Below, piece after piece: positions 37,658-46,317 of a stretch of 64,000 bases of DNA. The DNA lies in NCBI GenBank assembly GCA_036006425.1, contig DASYPQ010000026.1:91016-155015 (forward strand), in the 5' to 3' direction. Position 1 is the first letter of the stretch; every line of letters starts with the position of its first letter. The notes beneath the pieces were generated by a model. The model did no database searches. It saw only the letters and a list, made by a program, of their open reading frames with translations, and was not told the origin of the DNA. Origin of the DNA: DASYPQ01 sp036006425. GTDB lineage: Bacteria; Planctomycetota; UBA1135; GCA-002686595. Made by a program: the position numbers and the translations under genes.

Positions 37658-38512
37658 ATGCCCGGCGCAGCGACCGTCGTCGACGTCACGACCACGACCT
37701 TCGAGAAGGAGGTGATCGAGCGCTCGCGCAAGGCGCCGGTGCTCGTCGACTTCTGGGCGACCTGGTGCGGGCCGTGCCGGACGCTCTCGCCCGTGCTCGA
37801 GAAGCTCGCGGCGGAAGCGCAGGGCGCGTGGACGCTCGCGAAGGTCGACGTCGACGGCTCGCCGGAGCTCAGCCAGGCGTTCGGGATCCAGAGCGTGCCG
37901 ACGGTGGCGCTCCTGAAGGACGGCAAGGTCGTCGACGGGTTCGTCGGCGCGCAGCCCGAGGCCAAGATCCGCGCCGTGCTCGCGCGCCACGTCGTCCCGT
38001 CGCGCGACGAGATCGCCGAGGCGCTCGAGCTCGAGCGCACGGGGAAGCCGGCGGAGGCGATCGCGCTCCTGCGGGCGCGCGCGAAGGCCGATCGGGAGGA
38101 CGCGCGCGCGCGCGCGCAGCTCGCGCGGCTGCTCGCGCTCTCGGGCGCGCACGGCGAGGCCGAGCTCCTGCTCGACGCGCTGCCGGAGTCGGAGCGCGAT
38201 TCCGACCCCGCGCGCGCCGCGCGCGCGATCCTCGGCGCGCAGGACCACGCCGGCGACGTCGACAAGCTCCGCGCCGCTGTCGCGGCCGCGCCGAACGACG
38301 TCGCCGCGCGCCTCGCGCTCGGCCGCGCGCTTCTCGCCGCGCGCCGCTTCGAGGACGCCGTGCCCGAGCTCTACGAGGCCGCGCGGCGCGACCTCGCGTT
38401 CCAGGGCGGCGAGCCGCGCAAGGCGCTCCTCGAGGCGTTCACCGCGCTCGGGGAGGAGCATCCCCTCACGACGGAGTACCGACGCAAGCTGTCGGTGCTC
38501 CTGTGCGGCTAG
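37658..38512 (+). CDS. Thioredoxin-TPR protein (YbbN/CnoX family)
   Basis: This 284-residue protein from ATG 37658 has an N-terminal thioredoxin domain (about 5-112) with the active site WCGPC and the cis-proline IQSVPTVALLKDGK. The second part (about 125-280) is tetratricopeptide-like helices, as in YbbN (CnoX), a chaperone-holdase that protects proteins from oxidation and hands them to GroEL/DnaK. Length is typical (284 in E. coli). Between residues about 145 and 155 the coding DNA has an alternating GC run (38099-38117). Confidence 0.9.
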   Translation: MPGAATVVDVTTTTFEKEVIERSRKAPVLVDFWATWCGPCRTLSPVLEKLAAEAQGAWTLAKVDVDGSPELSQAFGIQSVPTVALLKDGKVVDGFVGAQPEAKIRAVLARHVVPSRDEIAEALELERTGKPAEAIALLRARAKADREDARARAQLARLLALSGAHGEAELLLDALPESERDSDPARAARAILGAQDHAGDVDKLRAAVAAAPNDVAARLALGRALLAARRFEDAVPELYEAARRDLAFQGGEPRKALLEAFTALGEEHPLTTEYRRKLSVLLCG

Positions 38513-38550
38513 CGCTTGTCCACCACCTCGCATCCAGCGAGAATGGCTGC

Positions 38551-39150
38551 GTGCGCACGCTCTCCTTGCGAGTCAACGGCGACGACGTCGAAGTCGCCGC
38601 GCCGGACCACTGGACGCTCCTCGAAGTCCTGCGGTACCGCCTCGGTCTGACGGGGAGCAAGCAGGGCTGCGACAAGGGCGACTGCGGGGCCTGCACCGTC
38701 CTCGTCGACGGGAAGCCCTGGCTCGCGTGCATCACGCTCGCGGCGAACGCGGAGAAGCGCGAGGTCACGACGATCGAAGGCCTGATGCCGGCGCACCTGC
38801 GCGCCGGCGGGACCGGTCCGGACCCGGTGCAGGCGGCGTTCGACAAGTGCGGCGCGCTCCAGTGCGGGTTCTGCCAGCCGGGGATGATGCTCTCGGCGCG
38901 CGCCCTGCTCGACCGGAACCCCTGCCCGACGCGGCCGGAGATCCGCGACGCGCTCGCGGGGAATCTCTGCCGTTGCACGGGGTACACGCAGATCTTCGAG
39001 GCGGTCGAGCTCGCGATCGCCGAATCCCTCGGCGTCGCGCCCGCTCCGCGGTCGTGGGAAGCGCAACGGATGCCTCCCGAGGAAGCGCAGGCCCGCGCGC
39101 GCGCGGCGGCCGCGCGCCTGCGCGCCGAGCGCGAGAAGCGGAAGAGCTGA
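38551..39150 (+). CDS. 2Fe-2S subunit of a molybdenum hydroxylase (xanthine dehydrogenase / HcrC type)
   Basis: The GTG at 38551 gives 199 residues. The plant-type ferredoxin half has CDKGDCGACTVLVDG, with the fourth cysteine in WLACITLAA. The second 2Fe-2S half has CGALQCGFCQPGMM and NLCRCTGYTQI. It is longer than HcrC (about 160) owing to a C-terminal Ala/Arg/Glu helix of about 35 residues. This subunit passes electrons between the molybdenum and flavin subunits. The molybdopterin gene starts inside its stop (TGATG), giving tight coupling. Confidence 0.93.
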   Translation: MRTLSLRVNGDDVEVAAPDHWTLLEVLRYRLGLTGSKQGCDKGDCGACTVLVDGKPWLACITLAANAEKREVTTIEGLMPAHLRAGGTGPDPVQAAFDKCGALQCGFCQPGMMLSARALLDRNPCPTRPEIRDALAGNLCRCTGYTQIFEAVELAIAESLGVAPAPRSWEAQRMPPEEAQARARAAAARLRAEREKRKS

Positions 39151-41534
39151 TGGCCGCTCGCGACCTGCACGGACCCGGTGCGCCGTGGGGCGAAGGAGCG
39201 CCCGGCGACCGCCGGAACCGCGACTTCCGCGTGATCGGGAAGCCGCACCGCAAGGTCGACGGCCTCGCCAAGGCGACGGGCGCCGCGGTCTACGCCGACG
39301 ACATCGCGCTCCCCGGGATGCTCCACGCGAAGACGCTGCGGAGTCCGCACGCGCACGCGAAGATCGTCTCGATCGACGCCTCGCGCGCCCTCGCGCTCCC
39401 CGGAGTCCACGCGGTCATCACCGGGAAGGACATGCCGATCCCCTACGGCGTCATCCCCTGGACGCCGGACGAGCACGCGCTCGCGCTGCACAAGGTGCGC
39501 TTCATCGGCGACGAGGTCGCGGCCGTCGCCGCGGTCGACGAGGACACGGCGAACGCCGCGCTCAAGCTCATCCGCGTCGAGTACGAGCCCCTGCGGGCGC
39601 ACCTCGATCCCTTCGAATCGCTCTCCGCGACCGAGGCGCGCATCCACGAGGACACGAAGGGACCGGGCAACGTCAGCAAGCACGTCGCGCTCTCGTTCGG
39701 CGACGTCGACCGCGAGATCGGCGCCGCGGACGTGCGGATCGAGGACGAGTACTTCTTCCACGGGACGACGCACACGCCGATCGAGCCGCACTGCGCCGTT
39801 GCGCAGTACTCGGGCGAAGGCCTCCTCACCGTGTGGTCGGCGACACAGATCACGCACTACGTCCAGCGCGCGCTCGCGAGCGTCCTCGGCGTCCCGATCG
39901 CGAAGATCCGCGTCGTGCAGCCCGCTCTCGGCGGCGCGTTCGGCGGCAAGTCCGATCCGTTCAGCCTCGAGTTCTGCGTCGCGAAGCTGGCGATGCTCAC
40001 CGGACGCCCGGTGAAGATGCTGTGGACGCGCGAAGAGGTCTTCTACGCGCACCGCGGCCGCCACCCGATGCACATGCGCTACCGGACCGGCGCGCGGAAG
40101 GACGGCAGGATCACGGGCGTCGACGCGAAGATCCTGATCGACGGCGGTGCCTACAGCTCGTTCGGTCTCGTGACCGCGTACTACGCCGGGCAGCTCCTGA
40201 CCGGCCCGTACGACTTCCCGAGCTACCGCTTCGACAGCACGCGCGTGTTCACGAATAAGCCGCCGTGCGGGCCGAAACGCGGGCACGGCAGCGTCCAGCC
40301 GCGCTTCGCGTTCGAGGTGCAGCTCGACCAGATCGCCGAGAAGCTCGGGATGGACCCGATCGAGATCCGCCGGAAGAACTTCCAGGGCGAGAACACGACG
40401 ACCGTCAACGGCCAGCGCATCACTTCGAACGGCTTCAAGACGTGCCTCGACGAGGTCGAACGGGCGAGCGGTTGGAAGGAGCGGCGCGGCAAGCTCCCGC
40501 GCGGTCGCGGACTCGGCGTCGCGGGCTCGATGTACATCTCGGGCACGAACTACCCCGTGTACCCGAATCCCCTGCCGCAGGCCGGCATCCAGATCGCGAT
40601 CGAGCGCTCCGGCCGCGTGACCGTGTTCACCGGCGGCAACGATATCGGCCAGGGGAGCAACTCAGTCGTCGCCTACCTCGTCGCCGAGGAGCTCGGCGTC
40701 GAAGTCGGGGACGTGCGCGTCGTCGCGGCCGACACGGACCTCGTCCCGGTCGACCTCGGCGCGTACTCATCGCGCGTCACGTTCATGGTCGGCAACGCGA
40801 CGATCGACGCGTGCCGCAAGCTGCGCGCGCAGATCGTCGAGGCCGTCGCCGGCGCGTGGAAGGTCGATGCCGCGCGCGTGCGACTCGTGCCGGGGCGCGC
40901 GATCGACCTCGGGGACGAGAAGCGCGCGGTGCCGATCGCCGAGGCGTTCCGGATCGCGGAGGAGCGCTTCGACACGCTCGGGTCGACCGGCTCCTACAAC
41001 ACGCCGACCCTCGGCGGCGACTACCGCGGCGGCACGATCGGCGCGTCCCCGGCCTACTCGTTCACCGCGCACGTCGTCGAGGTGTCGGTCGACGAGGAGA
41101 CCGGACGGATCACCTGCGAACGCTGCTGGATCGCGCACGACTGCGGCCGCGCGCTGAACCCGATGCTCGTCGCGGGGCAGATGGAAGGGTCCGCGTACAT
41201 GGGTCTCGCCGAGGCGCTGCTCGAGAACCACGACGTGAACCGCTTCGGACTGCACGCGGGCCCGTCGCTGCTCGACTACCGCATCCCGACGTCCGTCGAC
41301 ACGCCGGAGCTGCACGCGCTGATCGTCGAGAGCGTCGACCCGGAGGGTCCGTACGGCGCGAAGGAGGCTGGCGAGGGTCCGCTGCACCCGTCGATCCCGG
41401 CGATCTCGAACGCGGTGTTCGACGCGGTCGGCATCCGGCTGAAACATTTGCCCTTCACGCCGGGGAAGGTTCTCGCTGCGCTGCGGGAACAGCGCGCCGC
41501 GGTTCGTGCGCCTTCGGGCGGAGTCCCTCGCTGA
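39150..41534 (+). CDS. Molybdopterin-binding catalytic subunit, xanthine dehydrogenase / 4-hydroxybenzoyl-CoA reductase family
   Basis: The ATG at 39150 gives 794 residues. The N-terminal aldehyde oxidase/xanthine dehydrogenase domain begins FRVIGKPHRKVDGLAKATG. The Mo-binding region has ALGGAFGGK, CGPKRGHG and GGNDIGQGSNS, and the catalytic base lies in GPYGAKEAGEGPLHPS (Glu). Length is close to HcrA (about 770). It hydroxylates, or in the HCR subfamily reductively dehydroxylates, a ring substrate. The flavin-subunit cysteines in the next gene argue for the HCR-like branch, but the substrate is unknown. The stop overlaps the flavin-subunit start by one base (TGATG, 41532-41536). Confidence 0.93.
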   Translation: MAARDLHGPGAPWGEGAPGDRRNRDFRVIGKPHRKVDGLAKATGAAVYADDIALPGMLHAKTLRSPHAHAKIVSIDASRALALPGVHAVITGKDMPIPYGVIPWTPDEHALALHKVRFIGDEVAAVAAVDEDTANAALKLIRVEYEPLRAHLDPFESLSATEARIHEDTKGPGNVSKHVALSFGDVDREIGAADVRIEDEYFFHGTTHTPIEPHCAVAQYSGEGLLTVWSATQITHYVQRALASVLGVPIAKIRVVQPALGGAFGGKSDPFSLEFCVAKLAMLTGRPVKMLWTREEVFYAHRGRHPMHMRYRTGARKDGRITGVDAKILIDGGAYSSFGLVTAYYAGQLLTGPYDFPSYRFDSTRVFTNKPPCGPKRGHGSVQPRFAFEVQLDQIAEKLGMDPIEIRRKNFQGENTTTVNGQRITSNGFKTCLDEVERASGWKERRGKLPRGRGLGVAGSMYISGTNYPVYPNPLPQAGIQIAIERSGRVTVFTGGNDIGQGSNSVVAYLVAEELGVEVGDVRVVAADTDLVPVDLGAYSSRVTFMVGNATIDACRKLRAQIVEAVAGAWKVDAARVRLVPGRAIDLGDEKRAVPIAEAFRIAEERFDTLGSTGSYNTPTLGGDYRGGTIGASPAYSFTAHVVEVSVDEETGRITCERCWIAHDCGRALNPMLVAGQMEGSAYMGLAEALLENHDVNRFGLHAGPSLLDYRIPTSVDTPELHALIVESVDPEGPYGAKEAGEGPLHPSIPAISNAVFDAVGIRLKHLPFTPGKVLAALREQRAAVRAPSGGVPR

Positions 41535-42556
41535 TGCTGCGCTTGCCGAAATTCGACGTCGCGCGGCCGAGCACGGTCTCGGAGGCCGTCGCGTTGCTCG
41601 CGGAAGGCGGGCCGTCGGCGATGATCGTCGCGGGCGGCACCGACCTCCTGCCGAACCTGAAGCACGAGCTCTTCGCCCCGGACGTGCTCGTGTCGCTCGC
41701 GGGCATCCCCGAGCTCGCCGGCGTGCGCGAGGACGCGGACGGCTGGATCACGATCGGCGCGATGACGAGCCTCGCCGATCTCGCCGCGCATCCGCTGCTC
41801 GCGCGCAAAGCACCGGCGCTCGCGCAAGCCGCGGGCGTCGTCGCCGGCCCGCAGCTCCGCAGCATGGGAACGCTCGGCGGCAACGTGATGCTCGACACGC
41901 GCTGCCAGTGGTACAACCAGACTTACTTCTGGCGGCAGGCGCTCGGCTTCTGCCTGAAGAAGGACGGGACGCTGTGCCACGTCGTCGCGGGCGGGAAGAA
42001 GTGCGTGGCGGCGGCGAGCAACGACACGGCGCCCGCGCTCATGACGCTCTCCGCGGTGCTCGAGATCGAGGGACCCGAGGGGCGCCGCACGCTCCCCGTC
42101 GACGAGTTCTGGGTCGCCGACGGGATCTGGAACAAGAAGCTCGAGCCGGGGGAGATCCTGGTCGGCGTGCGCCTCCCGCCGGGTCGCGCCGGACACCGCG
42201 GCGCGTACGGGAAGCTGCGCGACCGCGGATCGATCGATTTCCCGCTGCTCGGCGTCGCCGCGCGTCTCGACCTCGAACCGGACGGAACCGTCGCGGACGC
42301 CGATCTCGTCGTCACGGCGCTCGCCGCGCGCCCGCTGCGGATCCAGAAGGCGCGCGCGCTGCTCGCGGGCACGCGCGTCGGCACGCCGGAGCACGATCGC
42401 GCCGTCGTCGAAGTCGGGGAGAAGGCGCACGCGCAGTGCCATCCGCTCGAGAACGTCCCCGGCGACGCGGACTACCGGCGCGAGATGGTCCCGGTGCTCG
42501 TGCGCCGCACCCTCGCGGCGGCGGCGCGCGGCGAGGGACCCGTCCACCCGCTGTAG
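41534..42556 (+). CDS. FAD-binding subunit with 4Fe-4S loop (4-hydroxybenzoyl-CoA reductase beta-like)
   Basis: This 340-residue protein from ATG 41534 has FAD-binding motifs VAGGTDLLPNLKH and GTLGGNVMLDTRC. The distinctive feature is four cysteines at residues 124, 140, 148 and 157 within TRC...FCLKK...LCHVV...KKCVAA. In Thauera HcrB the extra 4Fe-4S cluster is ligated by four cysteines that I recall as having the same 16/8/9 spacing. Ordinary xanthine dehydrogenase or CO dehydrogenase flavin subunits lack this loop. Enzymes of this type reduce 4-hydroxybenzoyl-CoA to benzoyl-CoA or act on related ring compounds. No benzoyl-CoA genes are in the window, so the real substrate is open. Confidence 0.9.
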   Translation: MLRLPKFDVARPSTVSEAVALLAEGGPSAMIVAGGTDLLPNLKHELFAPDVLVSLAGIPELAGVREDADGWITIGAMTSLADLAAHPLLARKAPALAQAAGVVAGPQLRSMGTLGGNVMLDTRCQWYNQTYFWRQALGFCLKKDGTLCHVVAGGKKCVAAASNDTAPALMTLSAVLEIEGPEGRRTLPVDEFWVADGIWNKKLEPGEILVGVRLPPGRAGHRGAYGKLRDRGSIDFPLLGVAARLDLEPDGTVADADLVVTALAARPLRIQKARALLAGTRVGTPEHDRAVVEVGEKAHAQCHPLENVPGDADYRREMVPVLVRRTLAAAARGEGPVHPL

Positions 42557-42557
42557 A

Positions 42558-44111
42558 TCACTTCCCGGCGCGGGACTGCACGAGCTGGTCGAGGAGCCGC
42601 CGCATGTCCGGGAGATCCGGCCGCAGGCGCACGCCCTCGCGCAGGTAAGGAATCGCCTCGTCGACGCGCCCCTTCTTGAGCAGCGCTCCCGCGAGGTTGA
42701 TGTAGGACTCCCCGACGTCGGGCTGGCCGCGCACGGCTTCCTTCAGCTCGACGATCGCGTCGTCGACCCGCCCGACGGCCAGCAGCACGCCCCCGTAGTT
42801 GTTGTGCGCCGCGGGATAGTCCGGCGCCAGCTCGACCGCGCGCGCGTAGTGCGCGATCGCTTCGTCCGCGCGCCCGGCGTCCCACGCGTCCGCGCCGACG
42901 CGGAAGTGCGCGAGGTAGTTCGCTTCCGTGACCGCGAGCGCGTGGCGGAACAGCGTCTCGTCGTCCTTCCACTGCGCGACCTGCGCGCGCGTCACGGCGA
43001 TCCACGCGGCGATCGCGGCGAGGGAGAGCCCCCATCCCAACCGCTCCCAGCGTGTGCCGAGGAGCTCCCCCGCCGCCCATGCGACGACGATCGAGAGCCC
43101 GACGAGCGGGACGTACGTGTAGCGATCGGCCATCGACTGTCCGCCCACCTGCACGATCCCGATCACCGGAACGAGCATTCCGACCCACCAGAGCCAGCCG
43201 GTGGCGAGCCAGGGGAGGCGGCGGTGCCACGCCAGCGCCGCGACCGTCCCGGCGACGAAGACCACGCTCCCGCCGAGCACGGCGAGCGCCGGCGCGCCGC
43301 CGAAGGGATGCGGATAGAAGACCGAGAGGCCGGACGGCCACAGCGCCTTCCCGAGGTACGAGAGGAACGCGCTCGCGGCGTTCGCGAGGCGCTCGTCGAG
43401 CGGCAGGTCGGCGAATCGCGTCATCGCCTTGCCGCGCCCCTGTGCGATCACGGTCACGATGCACGATCCGATCGAGAGCGCGAGGAAGGGCAGCTTCTCG
43501 AGCATGCGCAAGCCGCGCCGGAGCGGCCAGTGGTCGAGCAGGAGGAGGAGGAAAGGCAGCGTCACGAACATCGGCTTCGCCGCCAGGCTCGCGGCGAAGG
43601 CGGCGAGCGCGGCGGCGTAGCGCGCGGGGCCGCCCCGTTTCGTCCAGGCGAACCAGGAAGCGAGCGCGACGAATCCGAGCAGCGTGCTGAGCACGTCCTT
43701 GCGCTCCGCCGCCCACGCGACCGACTCGACGTGCAGCGGATGCACGGCGAAGACCGCGGCGACGAACGCGCTGCGCCCCTCGGCACCGGTCATCCCGCGC
43801 AGCAGGAAGAAGAGCAGCACCGCGGACGCGGCGTGGAGCGCGAGGTTCACGGCGTGGTGCGCCCCCGGAGCGAGTCCCCACAGGGACACGTCGAGCATGT
43901 GCGAGAACCACGTGACCGGGTGCCAGTTCCCGGTGTAGCCGACGTTGAACGCCCACGCGGTGCCCTCACCCGACAACCCGCCGAGGACGTGCGGGTTCGT
44001 CGTGATGTAGTCCGGATCGTCGAGCCGGATGAACGCGTTCTGCGTCACCGACCCGTACGCGAGCCAGGTCGCCATGACGAGACCGAGGGCGATCCAGTGC
44101 TGGCGCTTCAT
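42558..44111 (-). CDS. Polytopic membrane protein with C-terminal TPR repeats (TMTC-like)
   Basis: This 517-residue protein from ATG 44111 has about ten membrane helices from residue 5 to 400, with the extracytoplasmic aspartate-rich loop RLDDPDYITTNPHV after the first helix. HPLHVESVAWAAERKD is a signature of this membrane family (O-mannosyltransferase-like TMTC proteins). At least three TPR repeats follow (about 405-515), with YARAVELAPDYPAAHNNYGG and LKEAVRGQPDVGESYINLAG. Its function is probably glycosyl or lipid-linked sugar transfer, by similarity in layout only. Its 3' end is separated by one base from the convergent flavin-subunit gene. Confidence 0.75.
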   Translation of the reverse strand: MKRQHWIALGLVMATWLAYGSVTQNAFIRLDDPDYITTNPHVLGGLSGEGTAWAFNVGYTGNWHPVTWFSHMLDVSLWGLAPGAHHAVNLALHAASAVLLFFLLRGMTGAEGRSAFVAAVFAVHPLHVESVAWAAERKDVLSTLLGFVALASWFAWTKRGGPARYAAALAAFAASLAAKPMFVTLPFLLLLLDHWPLRRGLRMLEKLPFLALSIGSCIVTVIAQGRGKAMTRFADLPLDERLANAASAFLSYLGKALWPSGLSVFYPHPFGGAPALAVLGGSVVFVAGTVAALAWHRRLPWLATGWLWWVGMLVPVIGIVQVGGQSMADRYTYVPLVGLSIVVAWAAGELLGTRWERLGWGLSLAAIAAWIAVTRAQVAQWKDDETLFRHALAVTEANYLAHFRVGADAWDAGRADEAIAHYARAVELAPDYPAAHNNYGGVLLAVGRVDDAIVELKEAVRGQPDVGESYINLAGALLKKGRVDEAIPYLREGVRLRPDLPDMRRLLDQLVQSRAGK

Positions 44112-44152
44112 CCCTCGAGCAGTGCCCTCGCCGGCACATCCTACGCGAGCGC

Positions 44153-44815
44153 CTAGGGCTGCTGTGCTCCGGACTTCGCCGCCGCGACGCTGTCGCCGAG
44201 CGACGCCGCGAGCGCGAACTCCCTCCGCGCGCCTTCCGGGTCCTTGCGCGCTTCGCACAGGACGCCCAGGTTGTGGTGCGCTTCCGCGGGAGAGACGAGC
44301 TGGAGGTAGATCGCGAGCGACTCCTCGTCGCGGCCGAGCATCCCGAGCGCCACGGCCATGTTCGCCCGCGCGCGCGCGTCCTTGGGCACGCCGGCCGCCG
44401 CGGTCGTGAAGCACTCGAGCGCCTCGTCGTAGCGCGACTGCAACATGCGGCACATGCCGAGGTTGTTCCACATCACGGCGTCCTGCGTCGAGATCTGGAC
44501 GCCCTTCTTCAGCACCTCGACGGCGCTGTCGACGCGGTCGTGGCGGAGATAGAGCGCGGCGAGATCCTGGTACGCCGGCATGAACTCCGGGTTCTCGGCG
44601 AGGATCTTCGAGAGGACGGTCTCGGCCTCGGGGTCGCGGCCGCGCGACGCCATGACCTTCGACATCGAGTACAGCGTCTGGGCGTTCGGCGCGCGCGGCG
44701 CCGCCGGGTCCAGCGTCTCGACGGCCCCCCGCTCGGCCGAAGGCTTCGACGGGCTCACGCTCGCTTCCGTGGCGCAGCCCGCGAGCGCGGCGAGGATCAG
44801 GATGGTGCAGCGCAT
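44153..44815 (-). CDS. tadD: TPR lipoprotein, TadD-like
   Basis: This 220-residue protein starts at ATG 44815, overlapping the stop of the previous gene by one base. The lipobox ALAGC (Cys 14) anchors it in a membrane. Four TPR repeats follow, in the order SKVMASRGRDPEAETVLSKIL, AALYLRHDRVDSAVEVL, LGMCRMLQSRYDEALECF and MALGMLGRDEESLAIYLQL. TadD lipoproteins help assemble the outer-membrane secretin of the Flp pilus. Position at the 3' end of the tad run and the lipobox support this role. Confidence 0.8.
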   Translation of the reverse strand: MRCTILILAALAGCATEASVSPSKPSAERGAVETLDPAAPRAPNAQTLYSMSKVMASRGRDPEAETVLSKILAENPEFMPAYQDLAALYLRHDRVDSAVEVLKKGVQISTQDAVMWNNLGMCRMLQSRYDEALECFTTAAAGVPKDARARANMAVALGMLGRDEESLAIYLQLVSPAEAHHNLGVLCEARKDPEGARREFALAASLGDSVAAAKSGAQQP

Positions 44816-45333
44816 CACTTGATGTTCGTTCCCGAACCGAATCCGCCCGAGCTCGCGCTCGAGGAGTTGGACGTGCCGCTGCCGCCCTTCGACATCTTCT
44901 CCTTCAGGATGACGATGACGCGCTCGGAGGAGATCCCATCGCCGCCGGGCAGGCCGTCCTTCACGGCGACCGCGTCGGCGGAGACTCCCGCAGCGGACAG
45001 CCGTTCGAGCACCGTCTTCACGCGGGCTTCGTACACCGTCTGGTTCGCGGTGCCGCGGTGGACGTTCAGGTCGCCGCCGGCGTGGAGGAAGTGGTCGGTG
45101 AGCACGGACAAGTCCCGCGCGCCGAGCTCGTTCAGCTCGCCCGATCCGTTCAGGAAGTGGTACGGATAGAGCGTGTGCTGCGCGATGATCGCGTTGTAGA
45201 GCGACGCGTTCTGGATCTCGTCGCCCGCCCAGGGGCCGCGGTGCTCGTCGATGTCCGAGGTGTTGCCGCCGGGCGTCGTGCACGCGCCGAGCGCGGCGAA
45301 CAGGACGAGGGGGAGGAACGGTTTCGTGTTCAT
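44815..45333 (-). CDS. Tad-locus lipoprotein with OmpA-like features
   Basis: This 172-residue protein from ATG 45333 has a lipobox ALGAC (Cys 18) and a central region with NELGARDLSVLTDHFL, TANQTVYEARVKTVLERL and SAAGVSADAV. These resemble the OmpA/CpaD-type strand-helix pattern with a conserved RG-A repeat region. The last 30 residues are Gly/Ser-rich. It sits between tadC and tadD, where other bacteria carry CpaD- or TadD-like outer-membrane pilus lipoproteins, so a pilotin or anchor role is plausible. No family can be assigned with certainty. Confidence 0.6.
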   Translation of the reverse strand: MNTKPFLPLVLFAALGACTTPGGNTSDIDEHRGPWAGDEIQNASLYNAIIAQHTLYPYHFLNGSGELNELGARDLSVLTDHFLHAGGDLNVHRGTANQTVYEARVKTVLERLSAAGVSADAVAVKDGLPGGDGISSERVIVILKEKMSKGGSGTSNSSSASSGGFGSGTNIK

Positions 45334-45377
45334 GGTTTCGTCTTCGGTTCGTGGACAGGATTGCTTGCGTTCCGTCT

Positions 45378-46304
45378 TCAGTGCGGGCCCATCGCCTGGA
45401 TGAATCCCAGGACCGCCGGCCCCACCATGATGATCACGAGCGCAGGGAAGATGAACAGCACCATCGGGAACAGCATCTTCACCGCCATCCGCTCCGCGGA
45501 TTCCTCGGCGCGCTGGCTCCAGGTCTCCCGCATGGTCGTGGCGAACGTGCGCAGCGCGTCGACGATGCTGGCGCCGAAGCGCTCGGATTGCACGAGCAGC
45601 GCGACGAGCGAGGAGATGTCCTCGGCGCCGGTGCGCTCGGCCATGTGACGCATCGCGACCGCGCGCGAGGCTCCCAGGCTGATCTCGAGGTTCGTCAACT
45701 CCATCTCGTCGGCGAGCACGGGACTCACGCGCCGCAGCTCCTCCGCGACGGAGTTCCAGGCCTGGTCGAGGCCGAGCCCGGCGGAGACGCAGATCTCGAG
45801 CAGGTCGACGGCGTCGGGCAGGTGTCGCCGGATGTTCTGACGCCGCCTGTCCCGCGCGATGCCGACGGCGAGATCGGGGATGAAGAAGCAGACCCCTCCG
45901 GTGATCGCCGTGAGCATGTACACGCTCGGCATGCCGAGGTCCGCGTGGAACGGCAGGAGCAGCAGGCTGATCACGAGGACGCCCGCGCCGAACAGCAGCA
46001 CCTTCGCGCCGAGGTAGACCGCCGCGGCGGACTGGCCGTGGTATCCGGCGGCGGCGAGACGTTCGCGCAGACTCAGGCTCGCCTTGCCCTTGCTCACCAT
46101 CTCGCCCGCGCGCTGCAGCGTGAAGAGCAACCGCGGTCGTCCGGAGTCGTCGCCGGCGACGTCGTGGTCCTGCATCGCGCGACGGCGCGCGAGATCGGCG
46201 GCGTTCTTCTCCTGGCGCCGGAGGAGGAGCGCCGCGCCGATCAGCGTCGTCGCGGCACCCGTGAGGATCGCGACCGACCAGACCGTGAGAGCACTGGTTT
46301 GCAT
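45378..46304 (-). CDS. tadC: Tad pilus platform protein TadC
   Basis: This 308-residue T2SSF-family protein from ATG 46304 has an N-terminal membrane helix, a cytoplasmic segment with VGIARDRRRQNIRRHLPDAVDLLEICVSAGLGLDQAW, the TadC hallmark (DALDLL...SAGL), and two C-terminal membrane helices (about 255-305) ending GFIQAMGPH. TadB and TadC form the inner-membrane platform of the Flp pilus. Length is as expected. It follows tadB by 14 bases and precedes the lipoprotein gene. Confidence 0.93.
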   Translation of the reverse strand: MQTSALTVWSVAILTGAATTLIGAALLLRRQEKNAADLARRRAMQDHDVAGDDSGRPRLLFTLQRAGEMVSKGKASLSLRERLAAAGYHGQSAAAVYLGAKVLLFGAGVLVISLLLLPFHADLGMPSVYMLTAITGGVCFFIPDLAVGIARDRRRQNIRRHLPDAVDLLEICVSAGLGLDQAWNSVAEELRRVSPVLADEMELTNLEISLGASRAVAMRHMAERTGAEDISSLVALLVQSERFGASIVDALRTFATTMRETWSQRAEESAERMAVKMLFPMVLFIFPALVIIMVGPAVLGFIQAMGPH

Positions 46305-46317
46305 CGTGTTCCCCCGC

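Noticed and set aside
38099..38117. Alternating GC run that could adopt Z-DNA, inside the thioredoxin-TPR gene
   Set aside because: It codes Ala/Arg residues in a TPR-like helix and fits the genome's composition, so no separate signal is needed.
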